From Pinus tabuliformis (Eukaryota > Streptophyta > Pinopsida > Pinales > Pinaceae): a stretch of 64,000 nucleotides of DNA. Location: contig CM062815.1 of the NCBI GenBank assembly GCA_031772625.1, positions 916,948,979 through 917,012,978 on the forward strand, read 5' to 3'. The position numbers and the translations under genes were made by a program. Under the pieces are notes generated by a model. It saw nothing but the letters and a program-made list of their open reading frames with translations. It was not told where the DNA came from and made no database searches. Below are positions 1 through 9,854 of this stretch, one piece after another; the first letter of the stretch is position 1, and each line of letters begins with the position of its first letter.

Positions 1-1036
1 CCCCAAACCAATTCCCTACAGCAGTCAAGTCAATTCCTGCCTCCTCGGAAATCCTTGGGGTAGGCTTGTTAAAAATGGCATAATAGATAGGTAACATAAA
101 ACCATTATAGATTTGGTACAAGTGGTCTTTATAGCGCGCCTTCCATAACATTTGATGATAAATGTGGATTGGCTTAGGGTCTTGGGAAGTCCATCTCCAC
201 CTAAGTACCAGGTATTCAGAATTAAAGCAAAGAACATCCATAATATAAGCACTGTAATAAAAAGGGGGAATTGTCCTGGTGGTTTTACATGAATTTGATC
301 TAAATTCAAGAATTGCAGTGGCTAATTTATCGGACAATATGTTTACCCAATCCATCACAAAACTATTTACCGCTGCCTCCATTAAAGGAACCATTTCAAT
401 AGTGAACTTTGTAAAGTCATGCATTCCCCACATTCTACACATGATTGCCCCAGCATAATAGTAAGGAGATGACAATGATTCCATATAGTACTAACCCGAT
501 GATTCATGCTTGTGCTTTGTGGGATTCTGTCTCCATTGCTTAATTGGGGCCGATTCGATCTCGTTCTCCTCTGTAAACTTTTCAAGGAAGGCTTTGTTGT
601 ATTTCTTTTCTGGTTTGGGTAAGTGATACATCTTCCTTAAGTCATCAGGCTGAAATGAGCCAAAAATCTTTCTGTCAACTGTGCAAAATGTTCTATTTGA
701 AATTGGAATTTCTTCGACCACCCATCTTACTACATCAGTGTATGGAAGAATTTTCTCACGTGCTACTATCCTGTGCAAATATGAATCGACTAAATCTTTA
801 AGAGAAACTTCCAATTTATTAGTTGAGTCTACAGTAGCTTCTTCTGATACTTCCTCAGGCTCCTCTGCTTGAATTAAATTGTAGATGCTTTGCCAACTTG
901 TATTTCCAAGGCCGAGACATGTAGTGTCTGAGATTAAACCTTTTTTACTTGGTCTTGGATCATTTGTTGGCTGCATTGTTGCTGTAGGAGCCGCTGCTGC
1001 TATGGATTTCTTGGATTTCTTTCCCATTTGTTTCAA
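1..1036 (-). pseudogene. Uncharacterised transposon-associated protein (element D ORF, partial)
   Basis: An ATG at 1036 opens a reading frame that runs off the left edge of the window (about 345 codons visible). It is interrupted by one in-frame TAG at 491-493. The N-terminus has a run of basic residues (MGKKSKKS), then a Ser/Ala/Pro-rich stretch. The middle is mixed charged and hydrophobic, and the part after the stop is rich in Trp and Tyr. I see no zinc knuckle, protease, RT or integrase motif. Plant genomes hold many repeated hypothetical proteins of this general look beside LTR elements, but I do not recognise this one and assign no function. The single stop and the otherwise open frame suggest a fairly recent copy. 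It lies inside material that interrupts the RT of element C. Confidence 0.55.
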
Positions 1037-1993
1037 ATTTGTTATTTTGGCGGAGTTCTATGCAAGGAATGAAACCAACGTGATACAAAGAATAGCTAGT
1101 ATGAACCAATATGAAAGAATTATGTTGATTAGCGGATAATGAAGGATTATAGTGAAACTACTACAGATGCAATCTAAAGGGAAATCTCAACATAATTGCT
1201 TCATTAATTGGCCGTTTAACCTGTCAATCATGGTAAAGGAGATTTTAAATACCCATTATATCGTTTATATGATGAATGATCCATTCAAGCGTGGCTTAGA
1301 TTTTTTGGAGGATAATCAGAAGTAAATCGCAATCGGCGATTGGTCGTGTTAATAGAAAAGCCTTAATATTTATCCAAAATATCTTTCGATTGCTGAAAGG
1401 TGATGGAATGCATGCAAGCCTTTTAATTACTTTTTCGAAACACGTGCCTTGATTTAATGCATGACAATCAGAGATGGATTCAGGTCTTATTACTTATGCT
1501 CTTGTAACTTCGCCGATTGCCGATTACCGATTGCAATATGGCTTATTGCATCGGAGGATTTGAATGTGCCATTAAACATGCGTTGGGTTGCTACCCCCGA
1601 TTGCCGATAGCGATATCGCATCGGAGAAATGAGGGAGGGTCTTTCATTATACTTGCGATTCGCCTTTCCCGATATCCAATAGTTATTTGCTTTTCGGATC
1701 GAAATAAGTGAATGGGTGTTTACATATATGTTTTCCTTATTATTGCGATATGCAATCTTGCGATCGCTTTATCGCAATAACAAAGAACTTTATATTTATT
1801 TACAAGACTGACTTTATTTCTATTAAAAAAGGTTTATTTTAAAATATATCATTTCCATTGGACCTTTTGATGAGGGTTTTTCTAATGATGGGTTAATACC
1901 ACTTTATTCACGCATCTAAGTTTAAAAGGGACCCATTTCATATTATGATTTTTTAAAGTAAAATTTTATGAAATGGGGGGTTGTTGTACAACA
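1037..1993 (-). repeat. Upstream/LTR-like flank of element D
   Basis: This segment separates the D ORF from the broken RT of element C. Reading on the minus strand, C's RT homology stops just after a GHAS motif, and new sequence starts with TGTTGTACAAC at about 1993, a plausible LTR-type TG start. No second copy lies in the window, so the LTR reading and the exact edge are inference. The segment has no gene. It holds a cluster of CGATTGC/GCGAT words, an inverted repeat at 1740-1780, and a pairing ATTTCAT/ATGAAAT hairpin near 1930-1977. Confidence 0.35.
1740..1780. repeat. Inverted repeat with GCGATCGC palindrome in its loop
   Basis: Arms TTATTGCGAT (1740-1749) and ATCGCAATAA (1771-1780) are perfect 10-bp complements. 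The 21-nt loop contains the palindrome GCGATCGC at 1760-1767. It lies in the non-coding flank of the D ORF, among several related CGATTGCCGAT-type words at about 1329, 1512-1545 and 1595-1625. Confidence 0.7.
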
Positions 1994-2880
1994 CAATAAG
2001 TAGCTCGCATGCCCTAGAAAACCTCTCACTTCCCTTTGAGTTTTGGTTATAGGGAGACTCAAAATGACTTCTATTTTTGTAGGGTCAACATGGATACCTT
2101 TGTCGGAAATAAGATGGCCAAATAACCACTCCTACCTTGCACATTAATCTACATTTATTGTCACTCAAGGCGAGATGAGCTTCTTGGCAGCGAAGAAACA
2201 CTTTTTCTAGATTGTTGAGGGCTTCCTGAAACGAATCACCAAACACAAAGAAGTCATCCATATAGATTTCTACACACTGAAGGTCAGCAAAAATAGCCAA
2301 GACTGCCCTATAAAATGTAATTGGGGCATTACATAGCCCAAAGGGAAGCACTCGGTAAGCGAATGTACCCCATGTACATGTAAAAGTGGTTTTGTATTGA
2401 TGCTTGGGTGCTATCTATATCTTGTTATATCTGCTAAAGTCATCTAGAAAAGAAAAGTACTTCTTACCAGCAAGGGTATTGAGTACCTGATCGATGAAAG
2501 GAAGGGGGAAGTAATATTTGAGAGTGGATTTATTCAAATCTTTGTAGTCAATACAAATTTGTCATCTCCCATCTTTCTTTGGGACTAATACTAATGGAGA
2601 GAGCCACTGGCTATCAAAAATGGGATAGATAAAATTAGCATCTAAGAGTTTTTGCAATTCTTCCTTTACAACATCTCTTAGGGTTGGGTTCATTCACCTT
2701 TGGGGTTGTCAGACAGGTCATATTCCATCCTGAATATAGATATGGTGTGTACAATTTTCAGGAGGGATTTCTTTCATATCTTCATAACCCCATGCAAAGG
2801 CATCAAGATGGTTTTGCAACAAATTCACAAGCTGCTATTGCTGAGAAGAATCCAAGTTTGAACTGATATACAAGGATTTA
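1994..2880 (-). pseudogene. Element C reverse transcriptase, broken
   Basis: Minus-strand translation gives a Ty3/gypsy RT. It has a LVPKKDG-type segment near 2580, then CIDYKDLNK, FPLPFIDQ, an LPFGLCNAPITF palm motif, and the catalytic YMDDFFVFG near 2260. A frameshift near 2110-2150 separates this from the thumb segment (GHLISDKGIHVDP, then a REVRGFLGHAS motif), where homology stops at element D. At least two further in-frame stops are visible. It would have copied element RNA into cDNA. Aspartates of the YMDD motif are retained, but the enzyme cannot be functional. Confidence 0.85.
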
Positions 2881-3266
2881 GCTGGACTAATCTCAACAAG
2901 AGTAGTATCAGGCTCAAGAGTACACAAAGGTGTCGCTAGAGATGGTGGTGATGGAGGTAGAAAGTCATATGTTTCCTGAAAATCTAGGCTAAAAATTTGA
3001 CTCAATGAATCAAAATTAGGCATGGTGTCTAAATTGTTCAAGAAGTCTTGAATCTCACCCTCCTGCGAGGACTCACAATTCTGATGTATCAAGGAAACAG
3101 GCTGGGTCTCCTCATCACTACTATAGTCTAACCATAAAGTGTCTCAGAGCTCCTGAACGGATCTAGCGAATGGATATAAGGTGACCTTTTTCCTCGAATC
3201 TCCATGGGAAATATACATATCACAAGAACGAAATACGATATAAGCATCGGTTGTATTAAGCCATGG
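2835..3266 (-). pseudogene. Element C protease-to-RT linker
   Basis: An acidic, Pro/Ser-rich open stretch lies between the protease and RT in the pol frame of element C. It contains a PPSPPS run and no catalytic motif. Such low-complexity linkers are usual between protease and RT in Athila/Tat elements. The assignment rests on position and on continuity with its neighbours. Confidence 0.5.
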
Positions 3267-3794
3267 TCATCCCAAGAGATTCAAGGGATGCCCTCCCACA
3301 GGATTATTTGGCTGAAGCACAATGAAATCTATGGGATATTCCCAAGAGTCTAGGGAAACGACCACATCATCCAATACCCTTTCCAGTTTGATTTTAGATC
3401 TATCCACTAGTTCAAGCATAGTGGTGGTAGGACGAATATGAACCAATCCAAGTTGATCCATGGTTTTCTTGGTCATAACATTAATGGCTGCCCCTAGGTC
3501 TATAAGTACATTGAAGACAAGGACATAACATATCTGAACGGAGACAATAGGGTTTCCAGGGTCGGTATATTTTTCCATGTGCATACACACCGTCAATAAC
3601 TCTGCTGCTCTACTAGCTAATTGAATAGTTTGAGGTTCCATTCCTCTCTTTCCTGGCTTCTTGAGACAAATTTCCCTAATGTTTTTTGTACATATGGGGA
3701 TCTCTTTAATATCTTGGAGCAAAGGTACCTTTATGAAAAGGTTCCTAAGCTTAGAAGGTAAGCTAGACTCAGGAATGGGGTCTTTCTTCTCCAC
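3267..3794 (-). pseudogene. Element C retropepsin-like aspartic protease
   Basis: The 175-residue open segment contains the hydrophobic-D-L-G-A active-site motif (VLIDLGAAINVM), with Asp in the usual place. A second conserved stretch, FIVLQ, follows downstream. In gypsy elements this protease matures Gag-Pol in the virus-like particle. The upstream part is a charged linker with a GLXKK-like segment. The domain itself has no stop, but it belongs to a broken polyprotein with frame breaks on both sides. Confidence 0.8.
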
Positions 3795-4486
3795 AACTAA
3801 CCTCTCTAGATAGGGAGGTCAGTTGGAAGAAGATTACAAGGGATCAGAATGTATGAGGATAGGTTGAATGGTGTCATCTTTTTTACAATGGTCAGGAGTT
3901 TCCTCCTCTCCTTTCTCATTGATAATTAACGCAGGCTACTTTTGATTTTCTTAGGTTACTACCTTCCATGATCTCAATTGGACATCATTGACTCCAATTG
4001 GCATAGTCTTATATCTAAATGAAGAAAATAGGTTCATAGAATGGATCATTTGTACTGCCTTATTATTGGGGTTGGGTAAAGGTTTAGCAGGCAACTGAGA
4101 AGGTCGACACGGTGGAGGTAAAGGTAATGGTTGCATAGGTTGACTTAGCTGAGGTAATGATGGTTGTGGCATTGGGTAAGGTGCATATGTAGGAGGCTAT
4201 GGTTGCATCGGTGCAGGATAGGAATGATGTGAATGGTTTGGCCCTCTCCATCCTTGTTTCCAAGATAGGGAGGGTTGTCCATACTGATATTGGTTCCCAT
4301 GCTGCCAATGTTGAGAGTGATCAATGTTAGGATAGGAATATGAGTGTGCATTATAACTAAAAAAATGTGGTGGAGGTTCAGGAACCATACCTGCACTTAC
4401 CTGAGGCCAATTTCTTCATGCTCCCATATCATGTAGTGATTCGGCTTCAGGTTTTCCTCCTTAAAGTACAAATTTCAGCCTAGTTA
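3795..4486 (-). pseudogene. Element C gag C-terminal part (Pro/Gln/Tyr-rich)
   Basis: The minus strand reads on from the zinc knuckle at 27945. First comes a short segment with two stops, then a Pro/His/Tyr/Gln-rich region (PEPPPHFFSYN near 4385) and a Pro/Leu-rich stretch (4172-4080). Low-complexity tails like these follow the zinc knuckle in Athila/Tat Gags. Frame shifts occur near 4190. Its continuity with 27945-28938 is what proves that element B is inserted in C's gag. Confidence 0.7.
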
Positions 4487-4491
4487 TGGAG
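4487..4491. repeat. Target-site duplication TGGAG (left, element B)
   Basis: Five bases, TGGAG, immediately precede the TGTTATAG start of B's 5' LTR. The same five follow B's 3' LTR at 27940-27944. Exact 5-bp duplications are the mark of Ty3/gypsy integrase. Confidence 0.92.
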
Positions 4492-4530
4492 TGTTATAGA
4501 TCCATTTGGGGAGATCACTCCCATCATTAT
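4492..4530 (+). repeat. Element B 5' LTR, first 39 bp
   Basis: It begins TGTTATAGATCC and matches the start of B's 3' LTR (26906). It is cut after 39 bases by element A1. The LTR resumes at 12412, and the uninterrupted 3' LTR acts as an internal empty-site reference. Confidence 0.9.
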
Positions 4531-5572
4531 TGTTGGGAAAAGTATCCAATTCGGAATGCCCCTATCCCACTCTAAGGTGTGATAGTGCCTTAGCAACAAA
4601 CAAGGAAAACTATCTGAGTATTCTTCTTTATGAAATGTAAATAGAGAAGAAGGATGTAACTAACCGGTGTCTTCCGCTAGTTTGTCGATCCAATCATTCT
4701 CTCTTTTTTTCGCTTCCCGCTGCCTGCTCCTTCACTGGTCCAACTTCACCAAGTTCCTGCAAGATCACAAGAGAGGAAAACTACACAAAAGACATAGATT
4801 TACATTCATAACTAGTTTAGGATCAGATATAAACTAAATATGCAAACATAACAAAGCATCATTGATATACAAGCATATAGGAGAAACTCAAATAGTTTTA
4901 TTGATATGATAAGAAAGTCCAAGAGGAGATACAACCAAGTGAGTCCCGATCCAGCATCTACCTCCCAGCAAAAGAATCCCTTCCTCTCCTCCAACAAAGC
5001 ATAAATCACCCAATGTACTAATCTCAATCTCAAACCAACAACAATTCTCTGCAAAGTACAAAATTCCAGCCTCCTGAACCTCTAGGTGAGAGATCCATAT
5101 ATAGATGTAAGCAGAGAGGATGAGTCAGCTTATGTTTTGACTTGTGGCTTCTCTCTGTCAGTTCTTGCTTCCACTTGGAGGTTGAGAGCCTCTTACTCAT
5201 CACTAGTCGAATTCATTGAGGCAAGTGTCATTGGAGAAGATTCTGGAAGCTTCCATGGTCTTTCCACCTCGTTGAATGAGCTTGCCATTTGTCATTTCCC
5301 GCTCAGCGCACCCTTGTAGTGCTTTTAGGTGCGTTGCAACGCACCCACCTAGTGTACTGGGGTGCACTGCAACGCAAGAAACTAGAAGAGCTTCTGAATT
5401 GATCCTGAATTGACTGTTTCTGAGTGGTTTTTGGTGGAGAACTTCTGGGAGAAGCTGTCATTGGTTGACCTTGTTCCTTTAGGGGCAGGAACAACTCTTT
5501 TAGGGACTTTGGATCCCTTGGATTATGGACATTTCGTGCTCAATGCTGTAAGGCACAAAAGTGTCTATAACA
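4531..5572 (-). repeat. Element A1 3' LTR
   Basis: A 1042-bp LTR, TGTTGGG...ATAACA on the plus strand. It pairs with 11370-12411. It lies next to the polypurine tract, so it is the 3' LTR of a minus-strand element. It includes the perfect 18-bp palindrome at 5328-5345. Short open frames within it are also present in the other LTR copies and look fortuitous. Confidence 0.93.
5328..5345. repeat. Perfect 18-bp palindrome in A1 LTR
   Basis: GGTGCGTTGCAACGCACC equals its own reverse complement. In the partner LTR (about 12167-12184) one base is changed. The A2 LTRs carry only a related TGCAACGCAC word. Confidence 0.85.
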
Positions 5573-5587
5573 GTTGCCCCCTAAAGT
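5573..5587 (-). other. Element A1 polypurine tract
   Basis: On the minus strand the sequence just before the 3' LTR is ACTTTAGGGGGCAAC, the usual purine-rich primer for plus-strand cDNA. The same tract occurs at 48537 (A2) and, in sense orientation, at about 26891 (element B). Confidence 0.8.
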
Positions 5588-6729
5588 ATGAGGCCGTTTA
5601 TCGGGTGAAATGATTTATTAGGAGGATCCGAAGTTCTTCCAATGCTGGGAGGACACCTGTAATAAGATACAATACAATACATTATTTTTCATATTGTTTT
5701 CATGATCTAGCTGAGGCGGGCATTCCCATGCTCAGCTTTATAAATTCATTTTTCTGTACATAGGACAGACAATCGTCTGATGGTAGACTGATGATTTTGA
5801 TGAAATCATCATCCTTTTCGTAGGATGATTATCTGTGCTACAATGCTGTACATGTCAATGTCTTTATTTTTCCTGAATATATATCGTAGCCCGGATGGAT
5901 GAAACTAGATCTGGGGTCTTCAATCTCGTCCGATCTTCACTCTAAGTACAAGTTGATCCATGTGAGAAATGTTCTGAAGTCAAACATGGAAAGACATCGC
6001 TTGATTACCAGTAAATGATGTAAACTGTTAACAAGCGTGAGAGGAATCACCGATAATGATAATGACCCTCAAGGTACTGTAGTACAATTCACGTGGTGTG
6101 AATAAAGGACTTGGCATCGAACACCACGCAAAATCTTTCGGTCGAAGGTCATTGATGTATACCTGTCGCCGGAAGTGAGAAACTTGCCATTGAGGCATGC
6201 AAGCTTCAAAGTACTGAAGGGGGTGTCCCTAGATCAACTTCTTGGATAATGAGCTGATGTTGACAAGAAGCGATCCGTCAAAGGAGGGCCTTAATGTATC
6301 CCACATCAGTGACACGGAACGGAGCAAATGATTTTTATGGAGGTGAAAACGATTTGATGATATATGGTTCAGGGTGGCGGTCATGAAAGAATGAAGGATA
6401 ATGTATGGTAGTGGATGGGACACGGTTGACTTCTCTGGATGACTTCTCTTGAACATATCGGCGACACTTGTGTGATGGATCAGTAGCATTTACCCCAAAG
6501 GTGGATGGTATGGCGAGACCATGGTGATGTGACCGGTGAATGAAACAACCAACTCGACTCAGGCACAGAGTGGAAGTGTCATGTTCAAGAGCGACTTGCT
6601 ACCAATAAAAGTTCTTTGAGTTTCTTCCCAATTTTTCCCCAGTCATTTCTGACCAGTACCTCTTTATTTTTGTCAAGCTTGAGGAGGATAACATATGCTT
6701 GTTCTATAATTTGCCCTTCGGGCAAACCC
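5588..6729 (-). other. Element A1 3' untranslated region, conserved with A2 and B
   Basis: No coding sequence is supported in this stretch. It is clearly similar to A2 (48554-49702) and, in reverse orientation, to the 3' UTR of element B (about 25785-26890), for example around CATCCGGGC at 5890-5910. A short minus-strand open frame at 6229-6489 has a counterpart in A2, but the B equivalent is not open, so I treat it as non-coding. Confidence 0.7.
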
Positions 6730-7464
6730 ATCGCTATGTTTTAACGAGCCTAGCGATAGTGAAACTCGTTCTCGTCTAAAGACAAGTTTGTCGCTATTAA
6801 TGTTTTTAATGAGTCTAACGACAAAGATAACTCAGTCCTTTTCATTTTTAGAGAGTCTGAAAAGGTACGTAAAGATAACTCCAAAGTTCCTTTTTCGTCA
6901 TCTAATCCCTTAAGTCCGAAAAAGTATAAAACAATACAAAAGGGATGAATTTTCGATAGTTTTAACGAGCCGAACAAAACAAGTGCTTGATCTTTTTGTG
7001 CAATAATCCCTCAGGTCCAAAAAGATTAAAATCTAGAGGAGGGATAGCACTTCCGGTCGCTTTAACGAGTTGGAAGGCCAAAACTCGGCAATCTTTTCAT
7101 ATTTTACGAGTCAGATGAAAAGAGCTTAAAGGAGACTCGTCTTTTGAGGAACGAGTGATAAAACGGGTTAGCAGCTGATTCCAGGTAAGGTTTGGAATTT
7201 TCCAATCACGGCAGTGTCACAAGGATGGCTAGTGAAATCACTCTTCGCAGTTGTTCCTCAAAATGGGTAAACAATCAAATGGAGGTGAATTGTCGGCCAA
7301 TGGAAAAGTGGAGGTGAAGGTGCAAACACGACCAAGGCTTTAATGGCTGATAATGTTACATTCACAGTGGTTATTTACCGGAGGGTAGTTCATTTTTTAA
7401 CGAGCTTAAACGCGGGTTGAAACACTTGCTCGATCTTGTGTTTATTTTTTAACGAGAATGAACT
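6730..7464 (-). other. Hairpin array with constant loop motif, cluster 1 (A1)
   Basis: A series of inverted repeats, each with a different stem. Examples: 6730-6736/6751-6757 (ATCGCTA/TAGCGAT), 6787-6793/6819-6825, 6837-6844/6858-6865 (CCTTTTCA/TGAAAAGG), 6890-6897/6917-6924, 6990-6998/7018-7026 (9 bp), 7050-7054/7072-7076, 7092-7100/7115-7123 (9 bp), and an outer pair 7386-7394/7456-7464 (9 bp). The sense (minus) strand loop usually begins GGCTCGTTAAAA or GACTC..TAAAA. The array repeats in A2 and in B's 3' UTR with compensatory stem changes. It lies between the ORF and the 3' LTR. Function unknown; an RNA structure is the likeliest reading. Confidence 0.8.
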
Positions 7465-7721
7465 ATGTGCTAAAACTGCTAGATTAATCCAGTCATATGA
7501 TAAGAATGTCTCATATAAAAATGACAACTTTTAGATTTTTGCCCCACATCCTTTCTTTATGCAAGTTTGGAAACGAATAATCCTACGAGTTTAAAGGGTT
7601 AGACCTACAGGTTTAAAGGGAGGACCTAAAAATTTAAAAAATAAATAGTCGCCCCTTGCTTGCACTCCAAAAGGTTTGCATGCCCACAGGTATAAAACAG
7701 AGTTTCGAGGTCTCCCTCTAT

Positions 7722-7806
7722 TCGAGCTGACAAAACATTTGTTTTATGAGGAAGGGTCACCCTTTATTCGAGCTGACAAAACATTTGTTTTATCAGGAAG
7801 GGTACT
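7722..7806. repeat. Tandem duplication of a 46-bp unit (A1)
   Basis: A unit beginning TATTCGAGCTGACAAAACAT occurs twice in tandem and contains the short palindrome AAAACATTTGTTTT. A2 has a single equivalent near 50685-50715, so the duplication is specific to A1. Confidence 0.75.
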
Positions 7807-8082
7807 ACCTCTTACAGGTTACCCAAAGATTGTTCTATTCGCGGTGCAAACAAAAAACTTCTTCGGCGATGCCTACTGAAGCAGACAAAGGTGAGTGACT
7901 TAGCTCTGCCAACCCACATAAATTTGACAAGAGAATCTTATTCTAGAACAACCCCTCTTCCAATCATGGACGGGGTACGGACTAGTCATATTCTCCCGCG
8001 GAAACCTACTCAATACCCGAAGTTTTCCTGCCGAAGCAGACCAGGACACGTGCCCCCTGGGTTCCAGTCATATCCTTCCGAA

Positions 8083-8532
8083 TCACTCACGCTCATCGGG
8101 AGGAAGGACCATGGGTTGAGACATTTCTTGCGTGAAGAGACCAATTAGGGATGGTATATGACTATTTGCGATGCGTGATCCGAGAAATGAAAGCTGGTCC
8201 ACGAGCTTGACCACTCTTCCTTCGTGCGGAAAACACATTACTCTAAAGAGTGAGGAGACGATGGCTCCCATGCAATAAATATAGTCTCGTCCAAGGAGTA
8301 GGTTATAATCCAAGGGTCCTTGAATGACCATCACGTTCATTTGAACGGTCTTCCCTTTCAATGTTATGGGCACATTGGGGAGGATCCATAAAGGTCGACT
8401 GGTTCCTTTATCGAAGCCTGTCAGATTTCTCATTTCAGGCAAAAGCGCTGGCGAACCAAGCGCTTTCCAAGCAATAGAGGAAAGAATACTCACAGATGCC
8501 CCCTCATCGATGATGGTGCTAGCCATGACCAT
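8083..8532 (-). pseudogene. Element A1 aspartic protease
   Basis: An open 149-residue segment with a retropepsin core: IIDEGASVSIL (D-E-G-A in place of D-T/S-G-A), then the second-half motif LLLGRDYIYCMGAI. The same D-E-G-A-S form is seen in Tat-like proteases, including element B. It is the last coding domain of the element. The frame ends PPDERE-stop at 8083, and no RT follows in the next 2.5 kb. It would process the short polyprotein upstream. The domain is open, but upstream frame breaks make the copy non-functional. Confidence 0.85.
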
Positions 8533-9651
8533 TCTGTATATTTGAATGATAATTCAGAATGGTATGCTTGCTGGTAACCGGGGTTTGCCTAGTTGGTTCC
8601 AGTCGAAGGATACAACTAGGTTGCTTGGTGGTGGGACCGAGTAGACGGCTGGATATCACTCTGACGAAATTCCTTCCTGCGATAAAGGAATGGGTGCATT
8701 GCCCCCGTGTTCGGCAGAGTCTGTGTTGATGAAGAGAATTTGGATGGTGTCATCCTTATCCTCTTCAGTGATTGTATCATTCGAAGATAAAACCTTTGAA
8801 GGCAAGACCGGGTCAACTGCCGCCTCGACCTTTTGACTTTCGTCGGGTATGGATTCAGTAGGTTCATCTTCAATGACCTACGCTTCAGCTGACCACTTGA
8901 GCGGGCCAGCTGGATTCTCAACTAACGAAGGACTTGGCAAGAGTTTTTTATATCCAGGAGGAAGTCGTAACGGCGAAACCGAACGATCTTCCAAGACTCT
9001 TTTAGCCTCGTCTAAGAAGGGACAACGGTGGAGGGCATGGTTGCCTTAGCACAGTCTACAGGGAGGTCTAGCCCTCCCTTTTTGTCTAGGGACTTCACTT
9101 TCGCTAGTTGACGGTGTACTTTCAACATGGCTATCAGAGGTTGATGACACTGGATTGTGCAAACGGGGAGACTAGTGCCTTAGTATCCGAGGGATGCAAG
9201 GACAATCTCTGTGAAAGTGGTCTCCCTTGCAGATGACACATGGCGATTTAGGCCTGGTCAGTGTTGTGTGTGGATTTTCATCAGACGACACTTGTTTTCC
9301 CTTATTTGACTTTGGCTCCTTCTTCTTTTTCTCTTTCTTCTTCTTTTCCTTCTTCTCCTTAGGAACTTGGTTTTTAGTTTTACCAGTTCCGTCATGCGAA
9401 GAGGAAGGAAGAGAGGAAGAATTATAGGAAGTAGAAGGTTGGTGGGAAATTCTGGACTCGTCTAATTATTGATTCGACTGTTCAAGAATAGTGGTGTTCT
9501 GAACGACATTGGTTGAGAAGAGCCAGACCGGCAGGCCAATTGTCAGTCTTGGAAGCGGCAATGTGGCCACATGGGGCGCACCAACATCTCCCCAAGAGGA
9601 GAAGGGACTAGGATTTACACCAAGGGGAATTCCTTGGTTGGTGGGCTCCAT
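8533..9651 (-). pseudogene. Element A1 zinc-knuckle (nucleocapsid-like) region
   Basis: It starts at an ATG at 9651 (MEPTNQGIPLG), shared with A2 at 52558. In order: an N-terminal segment of about 60 residues without a recognisable capsid domain; a Ser-rich then Lys-rich basic stretch (about 9390-9290); and two zinc knuckles of C-x2-C-x3-H-x4-C form at about 9245-9195 (CVICKGDH type) and 9075-9035. The second knuckle contains an in-frame TAA in this copy but not in A2. An acidic linker then leads into the protease with frame changes. It probably bound element RNA. The lack of a capsid domain is notable. Confidence 0.7.
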
Positions 9652-9733
9652 TTTCTCAACCTAAAGATCAATGCAGGAAAAAGGGGTGATTTTTCCATTT
9701 AAAATAAATTTTAACGACGCTTAGACACAACTT

Positions 9734-9854
9734 GCTTTTTCAATTTTAAAGAGTCGAGAAAAAGCTAAAGATGACTCTAGTCTCCTTCGATTTTTAATGA
9801 GCCTGAAGTGACAAGTGCTCAGATGGACCTTTTCCGTTAAGGAGTCTGAAAAGG
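9734..9854 (-). other. Hairpin array, cluster 2 (A1, upstream of ORF)
   Basis: Stems GCTTTTTC/GAAAAAGC (9734-9741/9758-9765), a short CTTC/GAAG (9784-9787/9804-9807) and CCTTTTC/GAAAAGG (9828-9834/9848-9854). Sense-strand loops again carry the GACTC...TTAA-type motif. In A2 (52640-52671) the first stem is GTTTTTTC/GAAAAAAC, a compensatory C:G to T:A change. Confidence 0.75.

Noticed and set aside
4502-4530. TSD of A1 read as an 8-bp rather than 5-bp duplication
   Set aside because: Gypsy integrase makes 5-bp duplications; the extra similarity is explained by the ATC/ATT-rich target.
4812-5319. Short open frames repeated at 4812/11651 and 5086/11925 (and 48021/54816)
   Set aside because: They lie inside LTRs; duplication comes from the LTR pairs, and no protein features are seen.
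6229-6489. 86-codon minus-strand frame with an A2 counterpart at 49200-49538
   Set aside because: The B equivalent is not open and no domain is seen; similarity reflects the shared 3' UTR.
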